Of a stretch of DNA of 64,000 nt, positions 53,523 through 63,012 are shown piece by piece. Positions within the stretch are counted from its first letter, which is position 1. Each line of letters starts with the position of its first letter. The stretch covers positions 1,135,501-1,199,500 of the forward strand of contig NC_013422.1 of NCBI RefSeq assembly GCF_000024765.1, in the 5' to 3' direction. The translations under genes and the position numbers were made by a program. The notes under the pieces are model-generated. The model was not told where the DNA came from. It searched no databases and was given only the letters and a program-made list of their open reading frames with translations. Source of the DNA: Halothiobacillus neapolitanus c2. Lineage in GTDB: Bacteria > Pseudomonadota > Gammaproteobacteria > Halothiobacillales > Halothiobacillaceae.

Positions 53523-54340
53523 GGTGTTTCTCCCAGATACACTTCGATGACTTTGGGATTGCTTTGCACGCTGCCCAAGCTGCCTTCAGCCAGCACACTG
53601 CCTTGATGCAAAACCGTGACGGTGCGGGCGATTTTGCGTACGAAGGCCATGTCGTGCTCGACAACGACGACGGTGCGTTCTCCGGCCAAACTGACCAGCA
53701 ATTCCGCTGTTCTTGCCATTTCTTCACCGGTCATGCCCGCAACAGGTTCATCAACCAACAGAATGCGCGGGTTTTGGGCGAGCAACATGCCGATTTCAAG
53801 CCATTGTTTCTGACCGTGCGATAAGATGCCGGCCAATTGATGGCGCAACCCAATTAAGCCGATGGTGGTTAGCACCTCATCGATACGCGTTTGTTCTGCG
53901 GGTGTGCTGCGCGCCTTGAGCACTTGCCACGGCGCGCGCTTGCCCAGCAGGGTAAGTTCGATGTTTTCCGCCACGGTCAGTGCCTCGAAAACTGTTGGGC
54001 GTTGGAATTTTCTCCCCACCATGCCGTTGGCAATATCGTGCTCTGCCAGTTTGAGCAGTTCGATGTTCTGGCCGAAAAAAACTTGGCCAGAATCGGGTTT
54101 TCGCCGCCCAGTGATGACATCCATCATGGTCGACTTGCCCGCACCATTCGGGCCGATAATGCAGCGCAACTCGCCATCATCGAGTGTCAAATTGAGTTTA
54201 TTAAGGGCTTTGAACCCATCGAAACTCAACGTGACATCTTCCAGATAGAGGATCGCCCCGTGGGTGACATCCGGTTGGCCGGGGATCGGGTTTGCCACGC
54301 GATCACCGATGATCTCGCTTTCGTTCGGAGCAGATAACAT
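53510..54340 (-). CDS. urtD: Urea ABC transporter ATP-binding protein UrtD
   Basis: 276 aa LivG-like ATPase. Walker A is GPNGAGKST near residue 65, then the UrtD-type VITGRRKPDSGQVFFGQNIELLKLAEHDIANGMVGRKFQRPTVFEALTVAENIEL. A shortened signature ILSHGQKQWLEIGMLLAQ replaces the usual LSGGQ, as known in UrtD, and Walker B is ILLVDEPVAGMTGEE. An N-terminal extension of about 25 residues precedes LYLEDVTLSFDGFKAL. It overlaps urtC by 1 bp and urtE by 13 bp. Confidence 0.94.
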   Translation of the reverse strand: MLSAPNESEIIGDRVANPIPGQPDVTHGAILYLEDVTLSFDGFKALNKLNLTLDDGELRCIIGPNGAGKSTMMDVITGRRKPDSGQVFFGQNIELLKLAEHDIANGMVGRKFQRPTVFEALTVAENIELTLLGKRAPWQVLKARSTPAEQTRIDEVLTTIGLIGLRHQLAGILSHGQKQWLEIGMLLAQNPRILLVDEPVAGMTGEEMARTAELLVSLAGERTVVVVEHDMAFVRKIARTVTVLHQGSVLAEGSLGSVQSNPKVIEVYLGETPCSH

Positions 54341-55491
54341 TACAGAACCTCCGGTTTGCTGTCTGTCGCTGGGGACGTTGTCGGTTTATCGGCTGCGGGC
54401 TTATGGGCTTTCTTGCGCCGCGCCAGCAAGCTGATCAGCCCTTTGGGTAGAAAGACGGTGACCAGAATGAACAGTCCGCCAAGCACGAACGGCCATAAAT
54501 CCGGTGCCAATGAAGTGAGTTGTGTTTTGCTGTAGTTGACGGCGAAGGCACCGATAATGGGGCCAAACAGGCTGCCCCGACCACCGGTTGCCACCCAGGC
54601 AACCGCTTCGATCGACGATAAAGGCGAGAATTCGCCGGGATTGATGATGCCAACCTGCGGCACATACAATGCGCCCGCAACAGCGGCCAGCATGGCGGAA
54701 ATCACGAACACGACCAGTTTGTATCGTGCCACCGGATAACCGCAGGCGCGGGTTCGCGGCTCGGCATCTCGAATCGCGACCAACACCCGCCCGAAGCGTG
54801 AGCGCACAATGGCTTGGGCAATAAAGTAGCCAAGGATCAGGGCAATACCCGAGGCGACAAACAAGCCCACGCGGGTGCCATTTTCGGCGATGGGAAACCC
54901 GAGAATATCTTTAAAATCCGTTAGGCCATTATTGCCACCAAAGCCCATCTCGTTGCGGAAAAAAGCCAGCATGAGTGCGTACGTTAGCGCCTGGGTAATG
55001 ATGGCGAAATACACGCCGGAGACTTTCGAGCGAAACGCCAGCCAGCCGAATAAACCAGCCAAGATGCCCGGCACCAGCAGCACCATCAGGGCGGCAAACC
55101 AAAAATGATCGAAGCCGTACCAGTACCACGGCAGTTCATGCCAGTTCAAAAACACCATGAAATCCGGCAGATCGGGATTGCCGTACTGGCCGCGATCACC
55201 AATTTCACGCATCAGGTACATGCCCATCGCGTAGCCACCGAGTGCGAAGAATGCGCCATGCCCCAACGAAAGAATGCCGGCATAACCCCAGATCAAATCA
55301 ATCGATACGGCCAACAGGGCATAGGTGAGGAATTTGCCGAGGATAGTCACGGTATAGGTGGAAACATGCCATGGGCTGCTCGCGGGCACTGCCAGATTGC
55401 CGATACTGACCCACAACAACATGAGCACAATCGCCAGCATCACGACTAAGCCGCCCCGTTCATGGCCTGCAAATAATGTCTTGAAAAGCAT
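54340..55491 (-). CDS. urtC: Urea ABC transporter permease UrtC
   Basis: 383 aa permease (LivM type) with about ten hydrophobic segments. Typical segments are VSIDLIWGYAGILSLGHGAFFALGGYAMGMYLM near residues 60-95, FGGNNGLTDFKDILG near the middle and AIRDAEPRTRACGYPVARYK for the EAA-like loop that touches the ATPases. NYSKTQLTSLAPDLWPFVLGGLFILVTVFLPKGLISLL follows near the end. The C-terminal tail is Lys/Pro/Thr rich (KKAHKPAADKPTTS). It overlaps urtD by 1 bp, and urtB lies 3 bp upstream. Confidence 0.94.
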   Translation of the reverse strand: MLFKTLFAGHERGGLVVMLAIVLMLLWVSIGNLAVPASSPWHVSTYTVTILGKFLTYALLAVSIDLIWGYAGILSLGHGAFFALGGYAMGMYLMREIGDRGQYGNPDLPDFMVFLNWHELPWYWYGFDHFWFAALMVLLVPGILAGLFGWLAFRSKVSGVYFAIITQALTYALMLAFFRNEMGFGGNNGLTDFKDILGFPIAENGTRVGLFVASGIALILGYFIAQAIVRSRFGRVLVAIRDAEPRTRACGYPVARYKLVVFVISAMLAAVAGALYVPQVGIINPGEFSPLSSIEAVAWVATGGRGSLFGPIIGAFAVNYSKTQLTSLAPDLWPFVLGGLFILVTVFLPKGLISLLARRKKAHKPAADKPTTSPATDSKPEVL

Positions 55492-55494
55492 GGT

Positions 55495-57180
55495 CTATTC
55501 CTCCGCCGCGCGGCCCTTTTGCGGGAATAATCCACGCGGGCGTTTTTGAATAACGAGGATCACGAGCACCAGCACCACGACTTTCGCCAGAACAGCGCCG
55601 GAATAGGGTTCGAGAAATTTATTCAGCACGCCGATACCCATCCCGGCGACCAGCGTGCCCCACAAATTACCGACGCCGCCCAGTACTACGACCATGAATG
55701 AATCGACGATATAACTCTGGCCGAGATTGGGGCCGACATTCGTAATCTGCGCCAGCGCCACACCGGCGATACCGGCGATGCCGGAACCAAGACCGAAGGT
55801 GAGGGCATCGATCCAGTTTGAACGCACCCCGCAGGCTCGGGCCATGGCACGGTTTTGTGCGACAGCACGGATTCGTAACCCGAAGGTGCTTCGCTTGAGC
55901 AAAAGTAAAAGGGCAAAGAAGACGGTCAGTGAAAAAATCAGGATATACAGCCGGTTATATGTGATGGCGAATACCGGATTGACAACCCAGCTATTACTCA
56001 TGAAATCCGGCAGGGCAACGGCACGATTGAGCGGGGTGAAAATAATTCGTGCGGCCTGTTGCAGCATCAGGCTCAAACCGAATGTTGCCAGCAGGGTTTC
56101 CAGCGGACGACCATAAAGGAAACGGATCAACCCGCGTTCAATCGCCATGCCGATAATGCCCGCGGCCAGAAAGGCACTCGGAATGGCCAGAAACAGCGCC
56201 GCGGTGAGGTGATTGGGCATCAGTTGTTGCAGCAGCCAGGTCGTGTACGCACCGATCATCATCATCTCGCCATGGGCCATATTGATGACCCCCATCACAC
56301 CGAAGGTAATCGCCAGGCCAATCGCGGCCAGCAGCAATACCGAGCCGAGGCTGAGCCCGAACACCAGATTTTGCAAAAACTGCCATCCGGCCACACGGGT
56401 ATTGATGGCATCGAGCGTTTTGGCCGCCGCCGCTTTCACAGCCGGGTCATTATCGTTACTCGCCAGATTCGCCAGTTTGGCGCGGATTTCCGGATCCAGT
56501 GCGTCGGCAACATCGGCAATGGCGACGAGCCGAACCTTGGGGTCGGCATCATTCAGTTCGAAACCAGCCACCAATTTGCGCAGATTCGCCTGCACATCCG
56601 CATCTTTGATTTGCGGTTCCAATGCTTTTATTTCATGGATATAGTCCGGAGTCAGCCGTGCAGAAAACAAATCCTGAGCGGCGTCACGGCGTTTGGATAC
56701 ATCGGGTGATGCCAGCGCCATCAGATCAAGACGCGGCCGCAACTGGATGCGAATCACGTTATTGATCGATACAGGTTGCCATTGGGCATCACTGGTGTTG
56801 CCGAGGATCTCTTCCGAGTCAATGGCGGAAATTTTTCCTGCGGCATCGGCAATACCGAGTTGCGCGACGGGCTTGGCTTTGACATAGAGCATGCCTTGAT
56901 CAAGCGCATGCAGAACATCGGCGGCACCGGCCGGCGGCTGAAGTATCAAAGCCTTGATGGCGTGGCTGCGCGTCATGGCGTCATCACTTGCGATGGCGGA
57001 AACGGTGGGGCTGCCTGTTGCCAATGAAGGCGAAGCTGAGTCGGCCTGCGCCATCGGCATAGGGAGCGTTGCGCCCATCAGAAGGCACAACGTGAAAATT
57101 GGGGCGATCCAGTGCCGGAATCGTTTAAATCCGATTGGCGCGGCGCTGGATCGCGGGTGACTGCGGGTAAGATGCGTCAT
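55495..57180 (-). CDS. urtB: Urea ABC transporter permease UrtB
   Basis: 561 aa. A signal-like hydrophobic segment (IFTLCLLMGATLPMPMAQA) and a soluble region of about 230 residues with HEAT-like repeats (AQDLFSARLTPDYIHEIKAL, LVAIADVADALDPEIRAKLANLASNDNDPAVKAAA) come before the LivH-type membrane part (from about residue 270). The latter has GVMGVINMAHGEMMMIGAYTTWLLQ, TFGLSLMLQQAAR and VVLGGVGNLWGTLVAGMGIG. This periplasmic extension is usual in proteobacterial UrtB. The ATG at 57180 has GAGGA about 9 nt upstream; the frame is open to 57324 without support. It lies 67 bp after urtA. Confidence 0.93.
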   Translation of the reverse strand: MTHLTRSHPRSSAAPIGFKRFRHWIAPIFTLCLLMGATLPMPMAQADSASPSLATGSPTVSAIASDDAMTRSHAIKALILQPPAGAADVLHALDQGMLYVKAKPVAQLGIADAAGKISAIDSEEILGNTSDAQWQPVSINNVIRIQLRPRLDLMALASPDVSKRRDAAQDLFSARLTPDYIHEIKALEPQIKDADVQANLRKLVAGFELNDADPKVRLVAIADVADALDPEIRAKLANLASNDNDPAVKAAAAKTLDAINTRVAGWQFLQNLVFGLSLGSVLLLAAIGLAITFGVMGVINMAHGEMMMIGAYTTWLLQQLMPNHLTAALFLAIPSAFLAAGIIGMAIERGLIRFLYGRPLETLLATFGLSLMLQQAARIIFTPLNRAVALPDFMSNSWVVNPVFAITYNRLYILIFSLTVFFALLLLLKRSTFGLRIRAVAQNRAMARACGVRSNWIDALTFGLGSGIAGIAGVALAQITNVGPNLGQSYIVDSFMVVVLGGVGNLWGTLVAGMGIGVLNKFLEPYSGAVLAKVVVLVLVILVIQKRPRGLFPQKGRAAEE

Positions 57181-57247
57181 AAATCCATCCTCGGGAAACC
57201 GGCCAACCAACAATGGTTGGCCGTATGACAGAAGCTGCGTTCTGATT

Positions 57248-58549
57248 CTATGAACCTGATCCTGTGCACTTCTTGGTGACGGTGTTGTACGCGCCGCAGT
57301 TGATCGGCGGTGTCCAGTCCGCAATCAGATCCTTGCTGCCGGGCAGGTACGGGGACCATGCCTTGCCCGGCACTTCGGTCTTGGTTTTCCAGACGACATC
57401 AAACTGTCCATCATCCTGAATTTCCCCGATGTACACCGGCTTGGTGATGTAGTGATTGGGCAGCATTTTGGCCGTGCCGCCGGTCAGATTGGGCACTTCC
57501 ACGCCGATGATCGATTCGAGGATCTTGTCCGTGTCGGTGGATTTGGCCTTCTCAACCGCCTTCACCCACATCTGGAAGGCAATGTACTCCGCTTCCATCG
57601 GGTCGTTGGTCACCGCTTTAGGGTCTTTCTTGAACTTCTTCCAGTTGGCGATATAGGCTTCATTTTCTGGCGTTTTGACGCTTTCGAAGTAATTCCAGGC
57701 CGCCAGTTGGCCGACCAATGGTTTGGTATCCATGCCGGAGAGTTCCTGTTCGCCCACGGAGAAGGCAACGACGGGAATATCCTGAGACTGAATGCCCTGA
57801 TTGCCCAGTTCGCGATAGAACGGCACGTTGGCATCGCCGTTGATGGTGGAAACAACTGCGGTGGGTTTGCCCGCGCTGCCGAATTGCTTGATCTGGCTCA
57901 CGATCGACTGCCAGTCGGACTGACCGAACGGCGTGTAGTTGATCATGATGTCTTCGTCCTTCACACCTTTTTGCTTGAGGTAGGCTTCCAGGATTTTGTT
58001 GGTGGTGCGCGGATACACGTAATCGGTGCCCGCCAATACCCAACGGGTAATGCCAAGCTCGTTCATCAAATAATCAACGGCCGGAATGGCTTGCTGGTTT
58101 GGCGCCGCGCCGGTGTAGAAAATATTGCGCGAGGATTCTTCGCCTTCAAACTGAACGGGATAGAACAGCAGGCCATTGAGTTCTTCGACGACAGGCAGGA
58201 CGGATTTGCGGGAAACGGAAGTCCAGCATCCGAAAATGGCGGAAACTTTGTCCTTGCTGATCAGTTCGCGTGCCTTTTCCGCGAACAGGGGCCAATTGGA
58301 TGCGGGATCGACGACGACTGCCTCTAATTTGCGCCCCATCACACCACCTTTGGCGTTCTGCTCGGCAATCAACATCAGCATGTTGTCTTTGAGTGCGCTC
58401 TCAGAGATGGCCATCGTGCCGGATAACGAATGCAGAATACCGACCTTGATTGGGCCTTCTGCGGCATTGGCAAACTCGATGCCCTTGAGGCCGAAACTAA
58501 GTGACAATCCGGTAGCGCCCACGGCTTTCATAAAGTTACGACGATTCAT
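57248..58549 (-). CDS. urtA: Urea ABC transporter substrate-binding protein UrtA
   Basis: 433 aa periplasmic urea-binding protein. The N-terminus MNRRNFMKAVGATGLSLSFG contains the twin-arginine motif RRNFMK, so export through Tat is likely. The mature part opens GPIKVGILHSLSGTMAISE, the UrtA (LivK-type) start, and includes EGEESSRNIFYTGAAPNQQAIPAVDYL and STINGDANVPFYRELGNQG. It ends near residue 433 with two cysteines (CGAYNTVTKKCTGSGS) that could form a disulfide. GGAGGGAAC stands before the ATG at 58549; an earlier ATG at 58564 is weaker. It is followed by urtB and preceded by gntR after 39 bp. Confidence 0.95.
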   Translation of the reverse strand: MNRRNFMKAVGATGLSLSFGLKGIEFANAAEGPIKVGILHSLSGTMAISESALKDNMLMLIAEQNAKGGVMGRKLEAVVVDPASNWPLFAEKARELISKDKVSAIFGCWTSVSRKSVLPVVEELNGLLFYPVQFEGEESSRNIFYTGAAPNQQAIPAVDYLMNELGITRWVLAGTDYVYPRTTNKILEAYLKQKGVKDEDIMINYTPFGQSDWQSIVSQIKQFGSAGKPTAVVSTINGDANVPFYRELGNQGIQSQDIPVVAFSVGEQELSGMDTKPLVGQLAAWNYFESVKTPENEAYIANWKKFKKDPKAVTNDPMEAEYIAFQMWVKAVEKAKSTDTDKILESIIGVEVPNLTGGTAKMLPNHYITKPVYIGEIQDDGQFDVVWKTKTEVPGKAWSPYLPGSKDLIADWTPPINCGAYNTVTKKCTGSGS

Positions 58550-58588
58550 GGTTGTTCCCTCCATTGGGTTTTCTCATGCGGGTTTTTC

Positions 58589-59389
58589 TCAAACGAGATT
58601 TTCTTGCGGGGTCACAAGTGGGTTTGGCCGGATTCCGCCGGTCTCGGTTTCTGAAACGGGGTTGAGTGATGCAGCGCGTTCACGCATCCGTTCGCGCGCT
58701 TCATACAGGCGATGAAGGCTGATTTTCCGAACGGACTGTCTTGACAGTTCGATGTGGGTTTGAAGCAGCCGTTTGGCCTCGTTGCCACGGTGTTGAGCGA
58801 TGGCCGCAAGAATGGCGGCGTGTTCGTTGTAGGTCGCTTCGATGCGATGGCTCTCGGTAAAATCCAGTTGACGCACAATGCGGATACGCTCGGTAACGCC
58901 GGTGTGGATTCGATGCAGTTCGGCATTGCCTGTCGCGGCAACCAGCTGGTTATGGAACTGCTCGTCGAGCGTGAATACGGCAGGGCCATCCGCCAGGCGT
59001 TCCGCTTCTGGTACCTGCCAGATTGCAGCGAGTTCGTTGACGCCCGACGGTTCTGTTTGTGCGGTCAAGCGGTCAATACTGGCGAGTTCGACGATGGTGC
59101 GAACTTCATACAGTTGGTCGAACACGGCAAAATCCAATTCGTTGACCCGCCAGCCGGATCGATTCTGAACGCTTAGAAAGCCTTCTCTTGCCAGCCGAGT
59201 GAGTGCTTCACGTACGGGTGTGCGGCTGGCGCCGGTCAGTTCGGCCACCGTTTTTTCACTGAAACGCTCGCCGGGCAGCAATTCGAAGTTAAACAGCGCT
59301 TTTTTGACTTGGGCGTACACGCGCTCGGCTAAAGCAGGCGTTTTGGCGCTGCGCGGCTGCTTTACCGGAAAACGCAAGGGCGGGGTCAT
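58589..59389 (-). CDS. GntR-family regulator (FCD domain)
   Basis: 266 aa. The N-terminal winged helix is visible in LAERVYAQVKKALFNFELLPGERFSEKTVAELTGASRTPVREALTRLAREGFLSV. A C-terminal FCD ligand domain follows, with metal-type His in LDEQFHNQLVAATGNAELHRI and NEHAAILAAIAQHRGNEAKRLLQTHIELS. The start ATG overlaps the urea carboxylase stop (ATGA), so it is in the middle of the operon it probably controls. It would sense urea, allophanate or a related metabolite; this is inferred from position. AGGAG is not visible at 59389, as expected of coupled translation. Confidence 0.88.
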   Translation of the reverse strand: MTPPLRFPVKQPRSAKTPALAERVYAQVKKALFNFELLPGERFSEKTVAELTGASRTPVREALTRLAREGFLSVQNRSGWRVNELDFAVFDQLYEVRTIVELASIDRLTAQTEPSGVNELAAIWQVPEAERLADGPAVFTLDEQFHNQLVAATGNAELHRIHTGVTERIRIVRQLDFTESHRIEATYNEHAAILAAIAQHRGNEAKRLLQTHIELSRQSVRKISLHRLYEARERMRERAASLNPVSETETGGIRPNPLVTPQENLV

Positions 59390-62300
59390 GCGGGAAACTC
59401 CAGCGTGACCAGCGTTTGCCCCATCTGCACGAGTTGCCCCGGCGTGCAGGCGCACTGTGCGATGACTCCGTCCCGCGGTGCTTCGACGCTAAACTCCATC
59501 TTCATGGCTTCAATGATGGCGACCACCTGGCCGGCCTGTACGGCTTCACCGGGAGACACCAGCAGCTTCCAGATATTGCCGCTGATGCTCGCTGCAATCG
59601 GCTCACCCTCAACTTCGGTCTCAGTCAGCACGGCCTCGCGGATATTCAGACTGCCCTCATCCTCCTGCCAGAGGCTGACTTCTGCCTGATAGGCCACCGC
59701 TTGGCGCTCCTTGAATTCGTTAATTGATGACTGATTCGCTGCCAGGAATGCCTCATGTTCATCCAGTCGAAAAACGACTGCCTCAGTTTTGACATCCAAT
59801 GCACCCGTGGCAAAGGCGCTGCGCATTTCGGTAAGCTCGGCCTCGCTGACCGGGTAAAACCGCACCTGATCGAAGAAGCGCAGCAGCCAAGGTTTTCCAG
59901 CCTCAAAGTTTGGGTGCGCGGGGCGACGGTTCCAGATGGGCAGCGTTCGCCCGACGAGTTGATAACCGCCGGGCGAATCCATGCCGTAGATGCACATATA
60001 CACGCCGCCGATGCCCACCGTGCCTTCTGCCGTGTAGGTTCGAGCCGGGTTGTATTTGGAGGTAAGCAGACGATGCCGGGGGTCGAGCGGCACCGCACAA
60101 GGCGCACCGAGATACACGTCGCCTAAACCCAAGACCATGTAGGAGGCCGAATAAATGGTATCGGTGACGGCCTTGATATCTGGCAAACCATTGATACGCC
60201 GAATAAATTCGGTGTTGCTCGGTAACCAGGGTGCCGTATCGCGCACCGATTGGCGATAGCGTGCAACGGCATCCAGCGTGGCACTGTCTTCAAATGCCAT
60301 CGGCAAATGCACGATGCGCGAATCCACCGATAAGGTACGTACATCGGCCAATTGCTGATTAATGTCGGCCAATCGGGCGACTAAACCCGACTGCGTGAGC
60401 CGTTTGGGCTCGTAGCGAATTTGCAACGAGCGCACGCCGGGGGAACACTCAAGAATGCCAGGCACCGGATCGGTTTGTAGATGCTGCATCAAGGCGTGAA
60501 CCCGCAGCCGCAATGCCAAATCGAGAATGTTCTCGCCATATTCGAGCAATACATAACCATCGCCGGCTTGGCGAATCGTCATCCGTGGCAGGTTATTTTG
60601 CGCGGGCACATCCAGCAAAATGCACTGTCCCAATTCTGCTTGCAAAAATGAAGGGGGATGTGGTGACAGAAGGGTATCAATTGCTGCATCCTGAGCCTGT
60701 TCGAGCGCACGCGCCTGTGCATAACTGATGGGGATGAACCGAATGGTATCGCCGGGCTTGAGCTGCCCGACCTTCCAGAGCTCGGCGCGCACAATGGTGG
60801 CAGGGCAGACAAATCCACCCAGGCTCGGGCCATCGCGCGTGAGAATGACGGGCATGTCGCCGGTAAAATTGATCGAGCCGACGGCGTATTCCGTATCGTG
60901 GATATTCGAAGGATGCAAACCTGCCTCGCCCCCATCGCTGCGCGCCCAGCTGAGTTTGGGGCCCGACAAGCGAATGCCTAGGCGGTTGCTGTTGTAATGC
61001 ACCGCCCAATCTGTGGTGAAGAACTGCTCGATGGCCTCGGGCATGAAATAATCCGGCGCTCCGTGCGGTCCATAAAGCACGCCGATTTCCCAGTGATTCC
61101 CATAGGCGGGCATTAGCGCCGCATCCGCCACCTTGGGCGCGAATGCCGCCGTCGCCGTGCCGATGGGCAGGATGTCGCCGACCTGCAGGATGCGCCCTGC
61201 ATGCCCACCCATTTTGCCGAGTGCAAATGTTGAACGGCTGCCCAGATACTCGGGCACGTCGATGCCGCCCCGGATGGCCAGATATACGCGAGCGCCGCTC
61301 TGAACCTGTCCGATGCTTAAAGTTTGCCCGGCTTCGATGGCGATGGGTCGACCGGCTTGGACGTTCTGATCATCCAGCCGAATGTCGGCTTCGGCGCCCG
61401 TAATGGCGACCATGCTATCCCGATGGAATTTGAGGGATGGGCCCACCAGCGTGCACTCCAGCCCCGCCATGTCCGGCGTGTTGCCAACGATTCGGTTTGC
61501 CAGACGCAAGGCGTAATCGTCCATGGGGCCGGAAGGCGGCACCCCGATGTGCCACAACCCCAATCGGCCAGGAAAATCTTGCACCGTGGTGTAGGTGCCC
61601 GGTTTGATGATTTCGATGGCCGGTGGCCGATACGCTCCGGAGGCAAGAAAGTGGTCGATACTGCCGGTGCTGTGGGTGCCCGCCACGAAATCCGGCAGGG
61701 AAAGCAGGTCGCGTAGAAACGGCAGATTGGTTGAAATGCCGTCAAAGCGCGTTTTGGCAAGTGCTTCAGCCAGATTCGACAGCGCTTTGCTGCGCGTCTC
61801 GCCCGTAACGATGATCTTGGCCAGCATCGGATCGAACTGGGCAGGCACCGTGGTGCTGGTTTCAACCCAGGTATCCACGCGGACGAATTTATCATCGGGC
61901 AGCGTCACATTGCTGAGTTGGCCGGGCGCTGGCTGGAAGTGGCGCAGCGGTTCTTCGGCATACACGCGCACTTCAATGGCATGACCATGCGGGGTGGGGG
62001 CGCTCAGTTCGAAGGGCACACCAGCAGCCAGAGAAACCATCCATTCGATTAAATCAACGCCTGTGACTTCTTCGGTGATGGGGTGTTCAACCTGAAGGCG
62101 AGTATTGACTTCAAGAAAATAGAATTCATCGCGGGGCGCATCGTAGATATATTCGACCGTACCCGCGGATTGATAGGCGATGGACTCGCCCAATCGCTCG
62201 GCGGATGCCAGCATGGCCGCGCGTGTTTTGGCTGGCAAATTCGGCGCGGGTGTTTCCTCGATGACCTTCTGATTGCGCCGTTGCAGTGAGCAATCCCGTT

Positions 62301-63012
62301 CGCCAAGCGCAACCACGCGACCCTTGCCATCCCCGAAGATCTGCACTTCAACATGGCGGGCATGATCGATGAATCGCTCGACGAACACGCCACCATCGCC
62401 AAAGAAGCGTGCGCCCATACCGGCCACTGCTTCGAACGCGTCAATGAGCGCGGGTTCATCGGCGCAACGCTTTAACCCAATCCCACCGCCCCCAGCCGTG
62501 CTTTTGAGCATGATCGGATAACCGATTCGTTCTGCCTCATGCAATGCAGCTGGCAGATCCTTGAGCAAGTCGCTACCCGGTGCGAGCGGCACTTTCGCTG
62601 CGGTGGCCAGTTCACGTGCGCGGTGCTTTAAACCAAATTCACGCAATTGATTGGGTGTCGGACCAATGAATGCGATCCCTTCGTGGGCACAGCGTTCAGC
62701 GAAGTCGGCGTTTTCGGAGAGAAAACCGTAACCGGGAATAATGGCTTGCACACCGTGTGTTTTTGCCAGTGCGAGAATCCGATCCGCCTGAAGGTAACTT
62801 TCTGCCGCCGTTTGGCCACCCAATGCAATCGCTTCATCACAGGCGCGGATATGTGGGCTGTCGGCATCGGAATCACTGTAAATGGCGACGGAGGTGACAC
62901 CCATTTTTTTCAGGGTACGCGCAATTCGGACTACTATTTCCCCCCGATTGGCGATCAGAACCTTATCGAACATCATGTTCGGCATCGTGTTAGGCATGAG
63001 AACATCAGGCAT
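59386..63012 (-). CDS. uca: Urea carboxylase (biotin-dependent)
   Basis: 1208 aa. It makes allophanate from urea, bicarbonate and ATP in the urease-free route. The N-terminal biotin carboxylase (residues 1-450) has KVLIANRGEIVVRIARTLKKMG, the glycine-rich KSTAGGGGIGLKRC, and FLEVNTRLQVEHPITEEV. A carboxyltransferase made of AHS2-like (GTYTTVQDFPGRLGLWHIGVPPSGPMDDYALRLANRIVGN, from about 475) and AHS1-like (residues about 780-1000) domains follows. The C-terminal biotinyl domain has EAMKMEF with the biotin Lys near residue 1170. The frame opens earlier at 63084, but AGGAA supports the ATG at 63012. It overlaps allophanate hydrolase by 8 bp and GntR by ATGA. Confidence 0.95.
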   Translation of the reverse strand: MPDVLMPNTMPNMMFDKVLIANRGEIVVRIARTLKKMGVTSVAIYSDSDADSPHIRACDEAIALGGQTAAESYLQADRILALAKTHGVQAIIPGYGFLSENADFAERCAHEGIAFIGPTPNQLREFGLKHRARELATAAKVPLAPGSDLLKDLPAALHEAERIGYPIMLKSTAGGGGIGLKRCADEPALIDAFEAVAGMGARFFGDGGVFVERFIDHARHVEVQIFGDGKGRVVALGERDCSLQRRNQKVIEETPAPNLPAKTRAAMLASAERLGESIAYQSAGTVEYIYDAPRDEFYFLEVNTRLQVEHPITEEVTGVDLIEWMVSLAAGVPFELSAPTPHGHAIEVRVYAEEPLRHFQPAPGQLSNVTLPDDKFVRVDTWVETSTTVPAQFDPMLAKIIVTGETRSKALSNLAEALAKTRFDGISTNLPFLRDLLSLPDFVAGTHSTGSIDHFLASGAYRPPAIEIIKPGTYTTVQDFPGRLGLWHIGVPPSGPMDDYALRLANRIVGNTPDMAGLECTLVGPSLKFHRDSMVAITGAEADIRLDDQNVQAGRPIAIEAGQTLSIGQVQSGARVYLAIRGGIDVPEYLGSRSTFALGKMGGHAGRILQVGDILPIGTATAAFAPKVADAALMPAYGNHWEIGVLYGPHGAPDYFMPEAIEQFFTTDWAVHYNSNRLGIRLSGPKLSWARSDGGEAGLHPSNIHDTEYAVGSINFTGDMPVILTRDGPSLGGFVCPATIVRAELWKVGQLKPGDTIRFIPISYAQARALEQAQDAAIDTLLSPHPPSFLQAELGQCILLDVPAQNNLPRMTIRQAGDGYVLLEYGENILDLALRLRVHALMQHLQTDPVPGILECSPGVRSLQIRYEPKRLTQSGLVARLADINQQLADVRTLSVDSRIVHLPMAFEDSATLDAVARYRQSVRDTAPWLPSNTEFIRRINGLPDIKAVTDTIYSASYMVLGLGDVYLGAPCAVPLDPRHRLLTSKYNPARTYTAEGTVGIGGVYMCIYGMDSPGGYQLVGRTLPIWNRRPAHPNFEAGKPWLLRFFDQVRFYPVSEAELTEMRSAFATGALDVKTEAVVFRLDEHEAFLAANQSSINEFKERQAVAYQAEVSLWQEDEGSLNIREAVLTETEVEGEPIAASISGNIWKLLVSPGEAVQAGQVVAIIEAMKMEFSVEAPRDGVIAQCACTPGQLVQMGQTLVTLEFPA

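Noticed and set aside
57452-58327. 291-codon open frame antisense to urtA
   Set aside because: It is His/Phe/Gly-rich as expected from reverse reading of urtA, with no motif.
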